DNA of 64,000 bases from the NCBI GenBank assembly GCA_036785705.1, contig JAWUZG010000029.1, forward strand, positions 16,383,501 through 16,447,500, in the 5' to 3' direction. The position numbers were made by a program, and so were the translations under genes. Source of the stretch: Acanthornis magna (taxonomy: Eukaryota; Chordata; Aves; Passeriformes; Acanthizidae). Under the pieces are notes generated by a model. The model saw only the letters and a program-made list of their open reading frames with translations. It ran no database searches and was not told where the DNA came from. Shown piece by piece: positions 25,798 to 37,190 of this stretch (positions are counted from its first letter, which is position 1; each line of letters begins with the position of its first letter).

Positions 25798-27350
25798 TTT
25801 TTAAGAAAGGCTGTTTGTAAAAGTGGAAAGGTATGTACCCAAAGTTATGTCAGGTTAGGGTGGGCAGATTTTGAAACCATTATGTGACTCAATCAGATGT
25901 GCTGATGAAAACCTCTGTATATCTCTACTGAAACACTGACCAGTGCGGTGTGGGCTGTGTTTTCTCACTGACTTAAGCAAAATGCTATACTCTTGCATTT
26001 TTCCAATAATTCCAAGAATGGGCCTGGAAAAAGATGTCTAAGAGGAGGCCTTTGAGGGAAGAAGGCATGTTAGTCGGAACTTAGCCTGAACTACAGTACT
26101 GTAAGGAACTAGTCACATCTACATCCTTTTTTGATTTATGCACTGTTTGGTCCATCAAAATACCTATCCCTTCCTCTCCTGGCCTCTGTAGTTGTTTTTC
26201 CTTCTAATATGTGGTTTTTTTCCTCTTGAGATCATTAGCTAAAGTTTCAAATATAAAGATATTTTTGTCTTGATTAAATGTACTATTAAATCTCCAGTCA
26301 TCTTGCAGTGGATGTGTTTTCTGTAATTACTTGTCTTGAAGGCTCACTGAGGAATGAAGAATATAGGGAAACACTTGGAAATGCAATCGTATGGCAAAAT
26401 ACTTCCTTCTTTTGATACTCTTCATCTTTTAAAGTATTGTCGCATTAGCACATGTGCAGGTCTGTGCTAGATACAATGGACAGTCTTTTAGCACTGTTGT
26501 AACTAGATACAAATCTCAGATCTAATGCATTGATGTGTTTTCTCCTTGCCAACAGGATAAATACAAGCAATTTTTGTTTTAAAGCTACTGAGCAAATAGT
26601 GCTGTCTAACTAAATTGCTTTAAGGGGGAATCAATATGGTGCATCCACTTCTAATAGTCCATTTGCCAATGTTTTTAAAAATCTATGTATACGGTTTGGG
26701 CATGGATGATCATTGTTCATTTTAGTTCTCAATATATTGTGTATAACTAATGGTACAATTCAAGGGCACAGTGAGAAGGTCATGGGGTTTTAAAAGAAAA
26801 TGGCAACTGAGCACGGCAAAGGACAGTTTATTGTTTTACAGTGTTTTGTAATTAATCTTAATCAAGATTTGCTCTATATAACGTAGCCTTTCTTTTATTG
26901 AGATGTTATGTAGTGGCTTTTACCTCTTAGGATCCCTAAAGCACCTTCTTTCATAACTGAAGTTTAGAGGAAAATGAGTTATTTGTTCATGCTGCTTCCT
27001 CCTTGGCAACTGTGGATTTTTCTCCCTCCTCCATTTCAGTGTACCATGTTATTGCATGCATTTCCGTGGCAAATACAACATATCAAAAGATTTCTCAGAC
27101 TTGATTTTTTGGATGCAGCTAGTTATAAAATAGAGACAATGATTGCTCCCAGAAAGTACCCCGAGAGTACTATAATTTCATCTCTATAAATTTTGTGGTC
27201 ACATACAAGTCTCACTGGACCAAGCTACTATTGCTTTTTGTTTTGTAGGACTCACCAGTGACTTTGATAGGAAAATTGAAAAACAAGAATTTCTACTTAG
27301 AACTTGATTGCCCCTATAGCACAATGGTTTGTTTCTGTTTCTAACTGCAG

Positions 27351-27388
27351 AGCTGAGAGCGAATGCTCTGAAGGCATTTTTTTGCAGG
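27351..27388 (+). other. Candidate microexon, unrecognised
   Basis: A strong acceptor (TTTCTGTTTCTAACTGCAG) is followed by 38 bases and a possible donor, CAGG|GTGGAC. One frame stays open well beyond the donor, to 27538, reading LRANALKAFF. The donor is weak at +4 and +5, so the acceptor may be unused. Confidence 0.08.
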
Positions 27389-29508
27389 GTGGACAGTGCT
27401 TGGCTGTTCTCAATTTACACATGTTTGATTTTTGTGTTTCCAAAAATACAGTTTCCATCTACGTTCACTAAAGTTTTTTTAATATCTGGGGGGTTTTGGA
27501 ATCTACTGAAAAGGCATCTGATTTGTGGGGGTTTTTAAAATGTTCTATTTTTTTATGACGTCTCTTGTTTTCTCAGAAAAAAAATTGCAGTGGGATTTGT
27601 GTTTGTGTCCCAAAGCAGATGGATGCAGTAAGATAGGAGCAGCTTTCCCAGGGAGCTGGTGCTGGGTTGTTTTGAGCACATCTCCATGTCTCACGCTCAG
27701 ACAAGAAGGGCCACAAATCTCTAGGGGGGTATGTGTTTGCACCTCAGCCTCTCATAAAGTATGAGGGTATATTCCACGGTGATCAGCACAGATAAAGGAG
27801 TGAAGGCCTTATACCTTTTGTCCTTTCTGCTTGATCCTCGCCTTTACTTGTGGCTGTGTTTGTGAGAACTGTGCTTCAGAACAGATGTGATGATCTTGAC
27901 CAATTTCACCAGTGCATTAGAAACAAACAGATTTTTTCCTACAACATCTGTGTTGCTCATGTGTTTTTTATTTTGTTCCTCCCTTTCTTCAAATGTCTAT
28001 TATGAACCTGGTGATGAAAGCTCCCTTTTTTTTGAGCCCATTTTCAGAGCTGGACACCTTTCATAAAGTATCCTAGGACAATAAATCACTTAGTGCTTTA
28101 TGATTGTAACCCCAAACTAGAGTACCAAGGTAATGTGGAGGGCTTAGTCCCAAGATGTGTAGGAGAAATATAAATGACATTTTTTTTTATTTTAGGGAAG
28201 AAGTTACTATAAATAAGTTGCAAATAAGACTTCCATCTAAATCAAGGCCACAACTATCAAAATCTGTATTAGAAGCACTAAAATGCAAATAACACAGAAG
28301 GATTATTTTGTTCACACAGAAGGTTTCAGCCAATAAGCACCTAGCTGTTAAGACATGATATTGCCAGTCTTTAACCCTGAAAGCTTGTACCCAAAGCTGA
28401 CTGGTGTAAAAGTAGATTTCAAAAGGTTTCCTGTGAAGAAATGCTTGTCTTTGTTAGACTAAGGAGTATGGCCACCTCAGTCAAGCAGGGACTCCAGTGG
28501 GTTCAATAGTGCTCCTTAGCCTACACCTGGCAGCATTTAGAACATTGTGTTGCAGAGTTGCTGAAAGATTGCTACATTTTTCATTTTCCATAATGCTTAA
28601 TCTGAAGAGGTTTCAATAGAATTATGTAGAGAGACTTTTTCTAAAATACAGTATCTTTGGTCTGTGACTTTTTCACAGTGTTGCCAGTGCTCCATGGTTA
28701 CTGTCAAAATTCATGTCTGAGTAGCGGTGGGAAAGTCCTCTTGCTGCTTGCTGCCCTGCTAGAACTGGTTTTCACAATGTACACTCTTTCTTCAGTGTTT
28801 AATCTTGGATTATGCTTGTTTTATCCTTTGTTCTGCTGTCAGTTCACTCCTATCCTACAGGTCTCTGCAAATGGTGATTGCTTGTCATGTGGTACTCTAA
28901 TGGTCTTTTGAGTGGTGCCTCCTTCTTCTCTGTTTTGGAACACTGCATTGAGATAATGTTGAATTGCCAAGTCCTGTAGGAACTTTAAACTGTGGCCCAA
29001 ATTCTCCCTTCAGAGGCTGGATGAAGAAAAACCAGATGGGGTCAATTTACACATGAAGAAAAAAAAGCTTAACAAGTAAATGAACAGGGAATAACCACTG
29101 TGCTTGTATTAGCTTTTGCTTATTTCTGATTCTTTTCTCTTCATAATTACGCCCCTGTGTTATCAAATGTGCTTGGAGTAATTTGGGTTTGGGGCTTTAT
29201 TCCCTCCCAGCCATGTCCTCACTGTTGAAGCTCCTAACTTTTGAGTCACTATAGTGAGGCTGCTTATACAGCCCATATCACTTCCCCTTGCAGGTGGGTA
29301 GACAAGGCATTTTGGACAGTCCTTGTGAAAGATGAGGGAGGTAGTCTGCAGGAGGAGGGAGGGGCTATTATACAAAAAACTCCTGAGATTGACTTCCATT
29401 CTTCAGCACTTGTTTAGGCTGGGTCATCAGCTGTCACTGCAACATTGCTGCCTCTGGGGACCTGAACCTTTTAATCAGTAGTGTCAGCTGTATTGCCAGA
29501 AAATAAAT

Positions 29509-29528
29509 GGGGGGGGGGGGGAGGGGGG
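29509..29528. repeat. G13-A-G6 tract
   Basis: Thirteen G, one A, then six G on the plus strand. It contains enough G runs to form an intramolecular G-quadruplex on paper. Length is likely to vary between individuals and assemblies. Confidence 0.93.
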
Positions 29529-30779
29529 AAGAACTGATACATAAACTGTTTAAAAGAACAGGGAGAAATCACAGGTTGGAAAACTCTTTCTTCTAGTTAC
29601 TATTTTGATGGGCTTTTTCTATAGCAATGCTCTCTCCCTGTTATGGTTTTAACCTCTGGTCTATAGGTCGCTTCCTGCCGACATCTGCCAGCAGACATAC
29701 TTGTGTTGGGAGACACGGATAAATCAACCAGTGTAGGATTAACTTCATGTTTCTTTTAGCATTTTCTGTTCAAGGAGAACCTCATAGTGCCTGAAAACAT
29801 CTGAAGTTCATACTGAAGCTCACTTAATAGCTTGAAGATTTTATTACTAAATTTAGCTGGGGCTTAAATATTTTCAGGTAATCTCTGACTTTTTAAGCCT
29901 AAAATTCCAAATGAGAAAAAAGTAATTGTTGTGTTATCTCAAATGTCTTTGCAGTGATGGTTTGTAGGTGAGGAAGGCCACCAGATTTCTTAAATATAGT
30001 GCCACCAAAGGAACTTTATTTGCTGGTCTAAGGTAACGTGATGAAACTCTAGGCCTATATTTCAGAAATACAAGGAAAAAAGAAGTGGAATTTTTATTAT
30101 AGTTTATTGTAAATGGAGAGACATCTGGTGTAATAACAGCAGATCCTTTCATAAAATAGAAGGTGTCCCCAAACATTTACATGCACAAGCATGTAAGTGC
30201 GTTCAATTTCCAACAAAGACAGACCTAGACTAAAAACCTGGATCTAGCTCTGCATTTTAGGCTCATCACAGATTCAGTTGCCTAAAATGATAGGTGTAGG
30301 AGGTGAAAAGCTTAGCTCTAGTTCTTGCCCACCTGCTGTTTCACTTCTTCATCAGTGAGTATGCACCTGCGATTTGAGGACCACTGGGTTTGGGGGATGG
30401 AGGGGGTTTCTCTCAAACCAAGTCTGCAAATTCTTCTCTGTTCTTCTGTGTATCTGCAGTAATCTACTTTTAAAAAACATGTTCTTCCACTTCCTTGATT
30501 CTAAATATCCTCTTTTAAAGATCCCTCAAAAAAATGCCTGGGGGTGTTGGAGAAAAGAGGGGGCGAAATCTACTTGATGTTTGTGTTATGCCTTAGCTTT
30601 GAGACAAAGTAGTAGGCAGATTATTAAGTATGGCTTTATTAGTTATATAGAATTGTTTAAGAGTGAGTTAAATAGGAATAGGAAAATGGGGATTGCCTTA
30701 CCAGCCAAAATAGGAGGCTCCTGAGTACCTACGGAAGACTTTCTCTTCCTTAGCAAGACATTTTGCATGCTGATTAATT

Positions 30780-31351
30780 CTTTGCAAGCCCTTTAGACCA
30801 GGAGCCACACTGGAATGGTGGAGTCAGAGGCCTGGAAACACTGAAAATGCGTTAGGGACATGGAGCCCTGGCTGGAGCACCTGGCAAGTGCCTCCTCTGG
30901 CACAGGGACATGCCATGCTGGTCCCACTCAGCTCCACACTGAAGGGGTCATGGCACCTGCAAAATGTCCTGTGACTAATACACACCCAGCTCCAGAAGAG
31001 GTATGGTAGGTGGTGTGTCCTGGCAGTGAGGGAGGACTTTTGTCAGGGCATCTTCCTTTAGCTGCATACAAGCCCTCAGCTTCAGGCTCTCTTCAGGGAG
31101 GAGCTTCATGCTCTTCTTAAACCTTTTGGCAGACTGGGGATGTCATTTCTTGTGGGAGGCTTTTGTGAGGCATGACTGGAAGGACAGGGGTGAATCTTAA
31201 ATAGCGGCCAAGTCTGATGGGCAGTTCTATCTATGTTGTGTGGACACCTCTCCCCAGCTTACTATCTTTTGCTTGTGGTGGCTTCATGAAGAGGTAAATC
31301 CCACTACATTGCACCTTGCCCATCCTACCTCAAGACTTCTTTTTAGAAATT
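30780..31351 (+). other. GC-richer block ending in an A19 tract, origin unclear
   Basis: Base composition rises here compared with both flanks, and the block ends exactly at the A19 tract. No frame of 60 codons or more lies between 30577 and 31531. The layout suggests a retroposed non-coding RNA or an old, unrecognised element. But avian CR1 does not normally produce poly(A)-tailed retrocopies, and I found no target-site duplication. Confidence 0.25.
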
Positions 31352-31370
31352 AAAAAAAAAAAAAAAAAAA
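31352..31370 (+). repeat. A19 tract
   Basis: Nineteen A at the right edge of a GC-richer block (about 30780-31350). The tract is followed by GAAAAGGTAAGAAAAG. It resembles the poly(A) tail of a retrocopy, but I see no matching target-site duplication and no reading frame in the block. Confidence 0.93.
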
Positions 31371-32061
31371 GAAAAGGTAAGAAAAGCTGAATTGTGTAAT
31401 TCAGTACCAGTTGGCTTGGTGTCCGATGAGATACTAGCTGTTCTACAACTGTCATGAAGGCAGTGTGAAGGCATGGAGTCAAAATAAATGTCACATCACC
31501 TGCCCCAGGTAACCCAACAGAAATGCTCTCATGTGCTTGTGGCTGACCTTAATGCCTCATGTCCTCCCGTGGGACTCTTATGGAGCCACAGCTTTCCAGT
31601 CCTGTTGTTCAAACCAAAGAGGGAGGTGGGAGGGTGTCAGCACAACCCACCATGACTCCAGCAGCAATGTCTCAAGGGACAGCATTACCAAGAGCTCATC
31701 TTACTTTGTCAAGCATCAGCCTTTGGCATCTCTTCTTTTTTAATGTATCAAGGATAGGTATACTGTGGCTCTGGAATGAAAAAGAAGCTGCTGGAAGACT
31801 CTGCCTGGTTCCTGAGCCACAAGCCAGTGAAATTTTGTGGCAAGTCAGTTCTTGAGTGAAGGCAAAATAGCAAGACCTGGGTGGGGTTCGCCTCTGCTTT
31901 TAGAAGTAATCTGAGTTGTCTGTGGAGGACCAAAGCAATTTTTGATTCTTTGATGTAAGAACCAGCCAGTTCATGACAGTCTTGAGTCTTTCTGTGGAAA
32001 ATAAATTCAGCACTGGCACTGTTTGAATAAATAAAGAAAATAACCTGAGTTAGAGTTTGTT

Positions 32062-32295
32062 TCAGAGGTTGTTACACTCTTTTGTGAAGCATCTGGATCT
32101 GGTAACGTAAACATCACCAGTGCCAACAAGAAAGGGGGAAAAGAGGAGCTGCTTGCGCTTCGGCTTCCTGCTCGTGTCCTTGCCTCCTGTCTTGCTGAGG
32201 TTTCCTTCAGCCATTGTTCCCTGCTGTAAATGTGCCTGTGATGGATGCAATGGTGGGTGCTGTGGCTTTCCGCCGGCACCAGTGTGCATGGTCAT
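32062..32295 (-). other. Candidate exon or conserved element with several CpGs
   Basis: A minus-strand frame of 77 codons runs through this interval and contains an ATG in a good Kozak setting (ACAATGG) at about codon 28. It starts MAEGNLSKTGGKDTSRKPKR. The local DNA keeps several CpG dinucleotides, which are scarce elsewhere in this window, suggesting constraint or a once-unmethylated site. Possible acceptors (ATCACAG, TTTACAG) precede the ATG and a weak donor (ACTG|GTGATG) follows. A plus-strand frame over the same bases (32120-32398) is cysteine-rich, so the coding strand, if any, is unclear. No family recognised. Confidence 0.15.
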
Positions 32296-32434
32296 ACAGC
32301 TGTCATCTCAGGTCAGCCTTCTTCATTGCTCCATCCAGTGTTTTGTCTGCACTAACCTGGACTTCAAGGCTAGAAACCTGTCTCTGCAATCTGAATGATT
32401 AATACAGAGTTGCTATCTTCATGTGTGAATTGGA

Positions 32435-32450
32435 GAAGAAGAAGAAGAAG
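32435..32450. repeat. (GAA)5 microsatellite
   Basis: Five uninterrupted GAA units plus a G. Short and stable-looking. Confidence 0.9.
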
Positions 32451-33539
32451 CAAGGCTTGCCTGAGTATGGATCATCAGAAATGAACAAAACTAGCAAGGT
32501 AAAGCAGAGCTCCTTATGCCCATGTGATAGTCTGCTTCCGTCATGTGGTGCGTATAATTTTGGCTCAATTAAATAAGCTATGGGCACTGAAGCTGCTGGG
32601 GAATTAAAGCCTAGGTGGCTTTCTCAGGATAAGAAGGAAATGTAAGCCAAGAGTGTCAGTGTTTGGGTCTAGGTCCATCAGCCCCTGCTAGCAGAGCTAG
32701 GACAAGCGTGGGGAGGGAATGGGAGAATGTTCCATTGCCTGGGCTATTTGCTAAATGAGGGCAGGTCTGTGGCTCCCTGCCACAGAGCAGTGAAAGTCTG
32801 AAACAGTAACTGTCCACCTGAAGATGTGTTTCCCTCTATTTCTCAGAGAACTGCTAATTAGAAAAGAAAGTTAAAACCCATGGATAGGTATTAACCTCAG
32901 CTCTCGCTTGATGACATATTATCCAGCCTCAGTTCAGCCTAATGCTATGAAAAACAAAGATAAATGAAGGGGAAAATTAAAGAGATTAAGAGGAGAAAGA
33001 GGAGACCTGCAGTAATAATTTCTTGTCCCCAGTTCATGAGCTGAGAAGGCAGTAGGGGTAGGGGCAGGGTAGATATCCATCTTGTTCATAGGCAAGAGCC
33101 ACTTCGCCTTTTAAGGCCTCTGTTGTATGTGAGGTGCTTTAATGAGCAGTGGGAGTTTTCTACTGGAAAAAACAAAAAAAGAGCTAAGGTCATTCGTACA
33201 GTTGAAAAGTAATATATTTTTCTGCTTTACTTAAAGAAAGTTCAGACCAAGCCTTCACTGTTCATTTAACTGATTATTTCCATATGGACTGACTTTTTGT
33301 GCTCAAGTGATGTTAATGCAGCTGAAACCCAAGCAGGTCTTAACTCTTGCACTTATCACTGCAGAAAATGCTTCTCTTTGCATGCTCATTAGTTACATTT
33401 TACTCCAGCTTTATCATGTTTTGGGGGAATTTCTTTAACTGTGGTTAAGAGCAAGTTACTGAAACCACTGCTGGGCTGTTGGAGTGGAGTAGGGTCAGTA
33501 CAAAACAGGAACCTTTCCAGCACCCCAGAAAAAATTCTC
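32451..33539. other. Non-coding, no recognisable feature
   Basis: Unique-looking sequence with a G-rich spot at 33053-33070 holding only three G runs, one short of a quadruplex motif. Confidence 0.5.
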
Positions 33540-33860
33540 TGCGTATTGTTGGTTGTTTAAAGTTTCCTTTTTTTTCTCTATTTGGGATGCTAATGAAATT
33601 TAAACTAAACTAGGAAGTTAATAGAAATATTTACAGTGCAGCTAAAATAACTTTTGGTGTTAACACAAAAATAAATATTCCCAAGAAAGGATTGGAAAGC
33701 AGGATTATATTATAAAAAGAAATAGCCAGCACATTCTTTTTGTCCCATCTTCCAACCTGTCACTTTTTTTTGTCTCTGCCAAATGCCATGGACTCTGCAT
33801 GTTTATTTAGATTAAATAAAACATACAGCTCTGTATCTTTTTTAATATTGGGCCAGAGAG
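33540..33860. promoter_or_regulatory. Conserved-element-like stretch, AT-rich
   Basis: Contains GATGCTAATGAAATTTAAAC, AAGTTAATAG, GGTGTTAACAC and TTTAGATTAAATAAAAC, a dense set of POU/homeobox and nuclear-factor-like words without simple repeats. Confidence 0.2.
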
Positions 33861-36800
33861 CATTATGCGCTCAATCTGTAAAGCAGAAATGAAAAATATA
33901 AATATTTTAACAAGTGAGCAGCTGCTGCATTTTCACTTCTTACTGAATATACTATTTTTGAAGGTACTGGGAGGAGAGATCAGGCTGGAAGGGAAGGATG
34001 GCGGAGAGATGGTGTATAAAGAGGGGCAGAGAAGATGCATTAAAATGACACATCTTGAGAGAATCTGTTTGAACAGTGGAGATTTACAAAGTTTTCTCCT
34101 ACTTCATGGCAACTTAGGTACACACATCAAACATGTCATAGGAGTGACATGGGGCAGGTGAGCCTTGTACCAAGAAATTCAAAAGGAAGCGATGTGTGAG
34201 GGGGTGGGTGACACTGGAAGGCTTGGGAGACCTCTGCATGCTGCACATGAGCAGCAGGCCTGGCTGAGACGGGAGGAGGATTGGGTGCCCATCATGGGCT
34301 GCCATTAGCTACAGCTGGAGATTTCACTTCTGTTTTAGAAGAGCAGACAGGTTTTTCGGGTTTTTTTAGACAAAACCTTTACTTACAAGTCCTCTAATAC
34401 TTGTTTAAGGAAAAATACAGATTTCTTTGTTTCGCTTTGCTTTAGAGATGAGGTTTGTTCCTCACTTTCCTATGGTCTGCCATGTATAATCGGAACACTT
34501 TACTCCACATTGACTTGCTGCTTGTTTTCCAACATCCTCTGCATACTCCCATTTCAATTATGGGGCATATTTTAAATTACTTTTGCTTATGTGTCTTGAC
34601 TTCTTTATGCTGTGATAGCACTGAACATCCCAACCACTGGCATAGTCTCTATTATACAGAAAACTAAACCTGAAGCATTGGCCTGAATTTGGTGCTTTGA
34701 GAGCTTTTTGAGCAACACCAGAAACCTTAGATCATTTCAAATACATCTTGATTGACAGATGTCAGTCTGTCTCCTTTCAGAGGTCTCCTTTGAATGGAAA
34801 TTACAGCATAACACCATGCTGAGACACCACAGATTTCTCATGCCAGCTTAATGCATTCTCGGCTCAGCATAATTCTTAGGTCTTGTACCACTCAATCTAT
34901 GCCATTATCTTAGCTCAGTGCATCTATCTGAATTGACAGATTAATGACAAATTGTCTTGTTTTATTCAATTTCATAGCAGAGTATAGGAATTAAAAAAAA
35001 AAAAAAAAAAGAAAAGAGATGAGCTGACTTCTTAAAATGATAAAAGTAGGGGTGAGGAATACTTTGTTCCAGCATGGCTGATAGTTCCTACAGCAAGTGA
35101 AAGAGCTGTGTTTAATTTCAGAGTCAACTTCCCAGAGTGAATGTTAGGACTGTATTCCCCTCTCTGCTTTTCTTTCTCTGGCCCATCACACATTGTTCAG
35201 GTTAACTTGGTTTGAAGTGACCCAGTAGCTGGGTCTGCCACGTTTTATGTGACTATTTGGTGTCTGCCTATAAAATACCTGAGCTTCAGTGGGCTGGAAT
35301 GGAAGTACATAATAAACAGGAACATGGACTCTCTTCTATACAATCCAGCAAGGGGGGCAGAGGGGATCAATATGGGAAAGCTATGGGACAGAAGGAGATG
35401 TCCTCCTCCTGTTACTTTAACTTTTGATAATGCTCCTGAAAAACAAGGGCTTTTAACATATTCTGCCTGTTTTCCTTGCTGTGTTTGTGTGCATCTCTCT
35501 TCTCTACCGAAACATTTTTGAAAATGATAGCTGATCATGAACTCCTTTCAAAATTTTTCATTAGGTACCATCAATACCTGACCCTAGCTAAATTCCAAGG
35601 GGAAAAATACCTGAAGCAGTATTACTGCTTAAAATATTAAGTAATTAATTGCAAACTCAATATTTCTCCTAAGAGAAGGCAGAGGAGGAGTAAGGTGGGC
35701 ACCATGAGGACATCACAATTACTTCACAAACCTCTTCAGCCCCTTCATCTGGGCAATGCTAGCATTATTAGAGAGAATACTTGTCCACTTAGGGATGGTC
35801 AGTTTACGTGGAATTCATCTGTATTGTTTGGTGGGTTATGTGAGTGTCTTTTGTTTCTTCTTGAAAGCATTGTGTGCTCACACAAAGTATGAGGAAGAGC
35901 AAAAGATGGTTCCATCCTTCTCTGATAAAACTAAGGGTTTTGGTTTGTGAGAAAAACAACATTCTTGCAACTCCAGAGACTAAGACAGTTTTTAGGCAGT
36001 GAGCAGTAAGCAGGTGGTGAATGTTAAATAAAGAGATCAAGGAGGGAGCCTGTGGTTAAAGAAGGATGGGGTGAGGCTAGGACACTTCTGCCAGGTTCTG
36101 AAAGAGGGCTATCATTGTTTAGTCTATGCTGTGTCCAAGAGGCTGGATCATTCTTGTGTGACAGACCAGCTGCTCAACTCCTTCAATTCACAAAGTTAGC
36201 AATGTAAGTCCAGAATATTAAGGTTTTGTAAGAGCAGGGCCTTATTTACGTAAGTATTTGTACTCTTTCACACACTTAAAACAAAGTTCCTTTGGCCAGT
36301 GGATCAACAGAGAGTTTGCTGCTTCTTTCCAAGCAGGTTTGCTTCCCATGAATGAGTGGCTTCATCATTTTATATTTATCCTCCACTTCTGAGCAGTTAA
36401 TTTTTAGGTGATTGAACCTAAGAGGAGGCAAAAAAGCATCAGAAATGAATACAGCTTCAAGAATGAGGCACTTCCCTTACCTATGTGGTTCATTGGTAAA
36501 CCTTTGCTTTTTTGTTTTCCTAAGACCTTTCTTAATAGTCTATCTATCCAAGATAGGCCTTTACTTTTTAATCTAAGACGTCATCTTTTGAACTCTTGTG
36601 AGCTTTGGTTAGTTTCTCTGAGATTTATGGTGTCTTGAATAGTATGAATAGTAGGAACATTTCAAAAAAATGGGTTATTTGATCCCCTTTATTTAATACT
36701 TGCCCAGAGAGGACACCTTGCTTTGTCTCCTGCTTCCTGGTTTGGGGAATGAATGGGTTGAGGAGAGCTCATGAGCTCATCTCCATGAGAAAACCCTCTA

Positions 36801-37048
36801 AGCTGGTTCCAGCACTGTCCATTGAAATTGCAACTAGGATGGGCTCATTCCTGGGGTTGAAAAATCCAGTGTGACTCAAGTTTGAGGAGGAAAGTGAGAG
36901 GTGTGGAGCTGATTGGCTCACTGAGGTGGCCAGTATCGGTGTAGTGGACAGAGATACCCATCAGGTACTCCATGGCCTGGTTTGACTGAGTGGAAACACT
37001 GGAGGGTGATGGAAGCAGTGATGTGATCCTTCTTGTTACATGTGTCCT
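33861..37048. other. Non-coding, no recognisable feature
   Basis: Contains the A18 tract and a 14-bp palindrome (36765-36778, of a length expected by chance). Frames are under 100 codons and unrecognised. Confidence 0.5.
34993..35010 (+). repeat. A18 tract
   Basis: Eighteen A preceded by GGAATT and followed by GAAAAGAG. The context resembles the A19 tract at 31352-31370 (AAATT before, GAAAAG after). Most likely an independent simple repeat. Confidence 0.93.
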
Positions 37049-37190
37049 TCATAGAATCATAGAATGTTTGGGGTTAGAAGGGATCTTTAAGGGAATCTAG
37101 TTCCAACTGTCCTGCCATGGGCAGGGACACCTTACACTTGCATAAAATCCCATCCAGCCCGGCCATAAACTCTCCCAGGGATGGGGCATA
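37049..37190 (-). mobile_element. CR1 LINE, 3'-end fragment
   Basis: On the plus strand the fragment begins TCATAGAATCATAGAAT, the reverse complement of the CR1 terminal microsatellite. It continues with GTTCCAACTGTCCTGCCATG, GGCAGGGACACC, CCCATCCAGCCCGGCC and TCCCAGGGATGGGGCAT. All are landmarks of the avian CR1 3' untranslated region in reverse orientation. Homology fades near 37190, so this is a 5'-truncated copy of about 140 bp, as is usual for CR1. No reverse transcriptase sequence is present. The copy diverges from the common consensus at several points, so it is not recent. Confidence 0.9.

Larger units (their letters stand above)
25798..30779. other. Non-coding, no recognisable element besides listed ones
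   Basis: AT-rich sequence with short T runs and the G13 tract. Frames stay under 100 codons. TGTTATGGTTTTAACC at 29640 looks like a possible LTR edge, but no matching end was found. Confidence 0.5.

Noticed and set aside
29638..29740. Possible LTR start (TGTTATGGTTTTAACC)
   Set aside because: No matching CA-ending terminus, primer-binding site, poly(A) signal in register or target-site duplication was found.
33053..33070. G-quadruplex motif
   Set aside because: Only three G runs of three or more occur, and a fourth is required.
36765..36778. 14-bp palindrome GAGCTCATGAGCTC
   Set aside because: About four perfect 14-bp palindromes are expected by chance in 64 kb.
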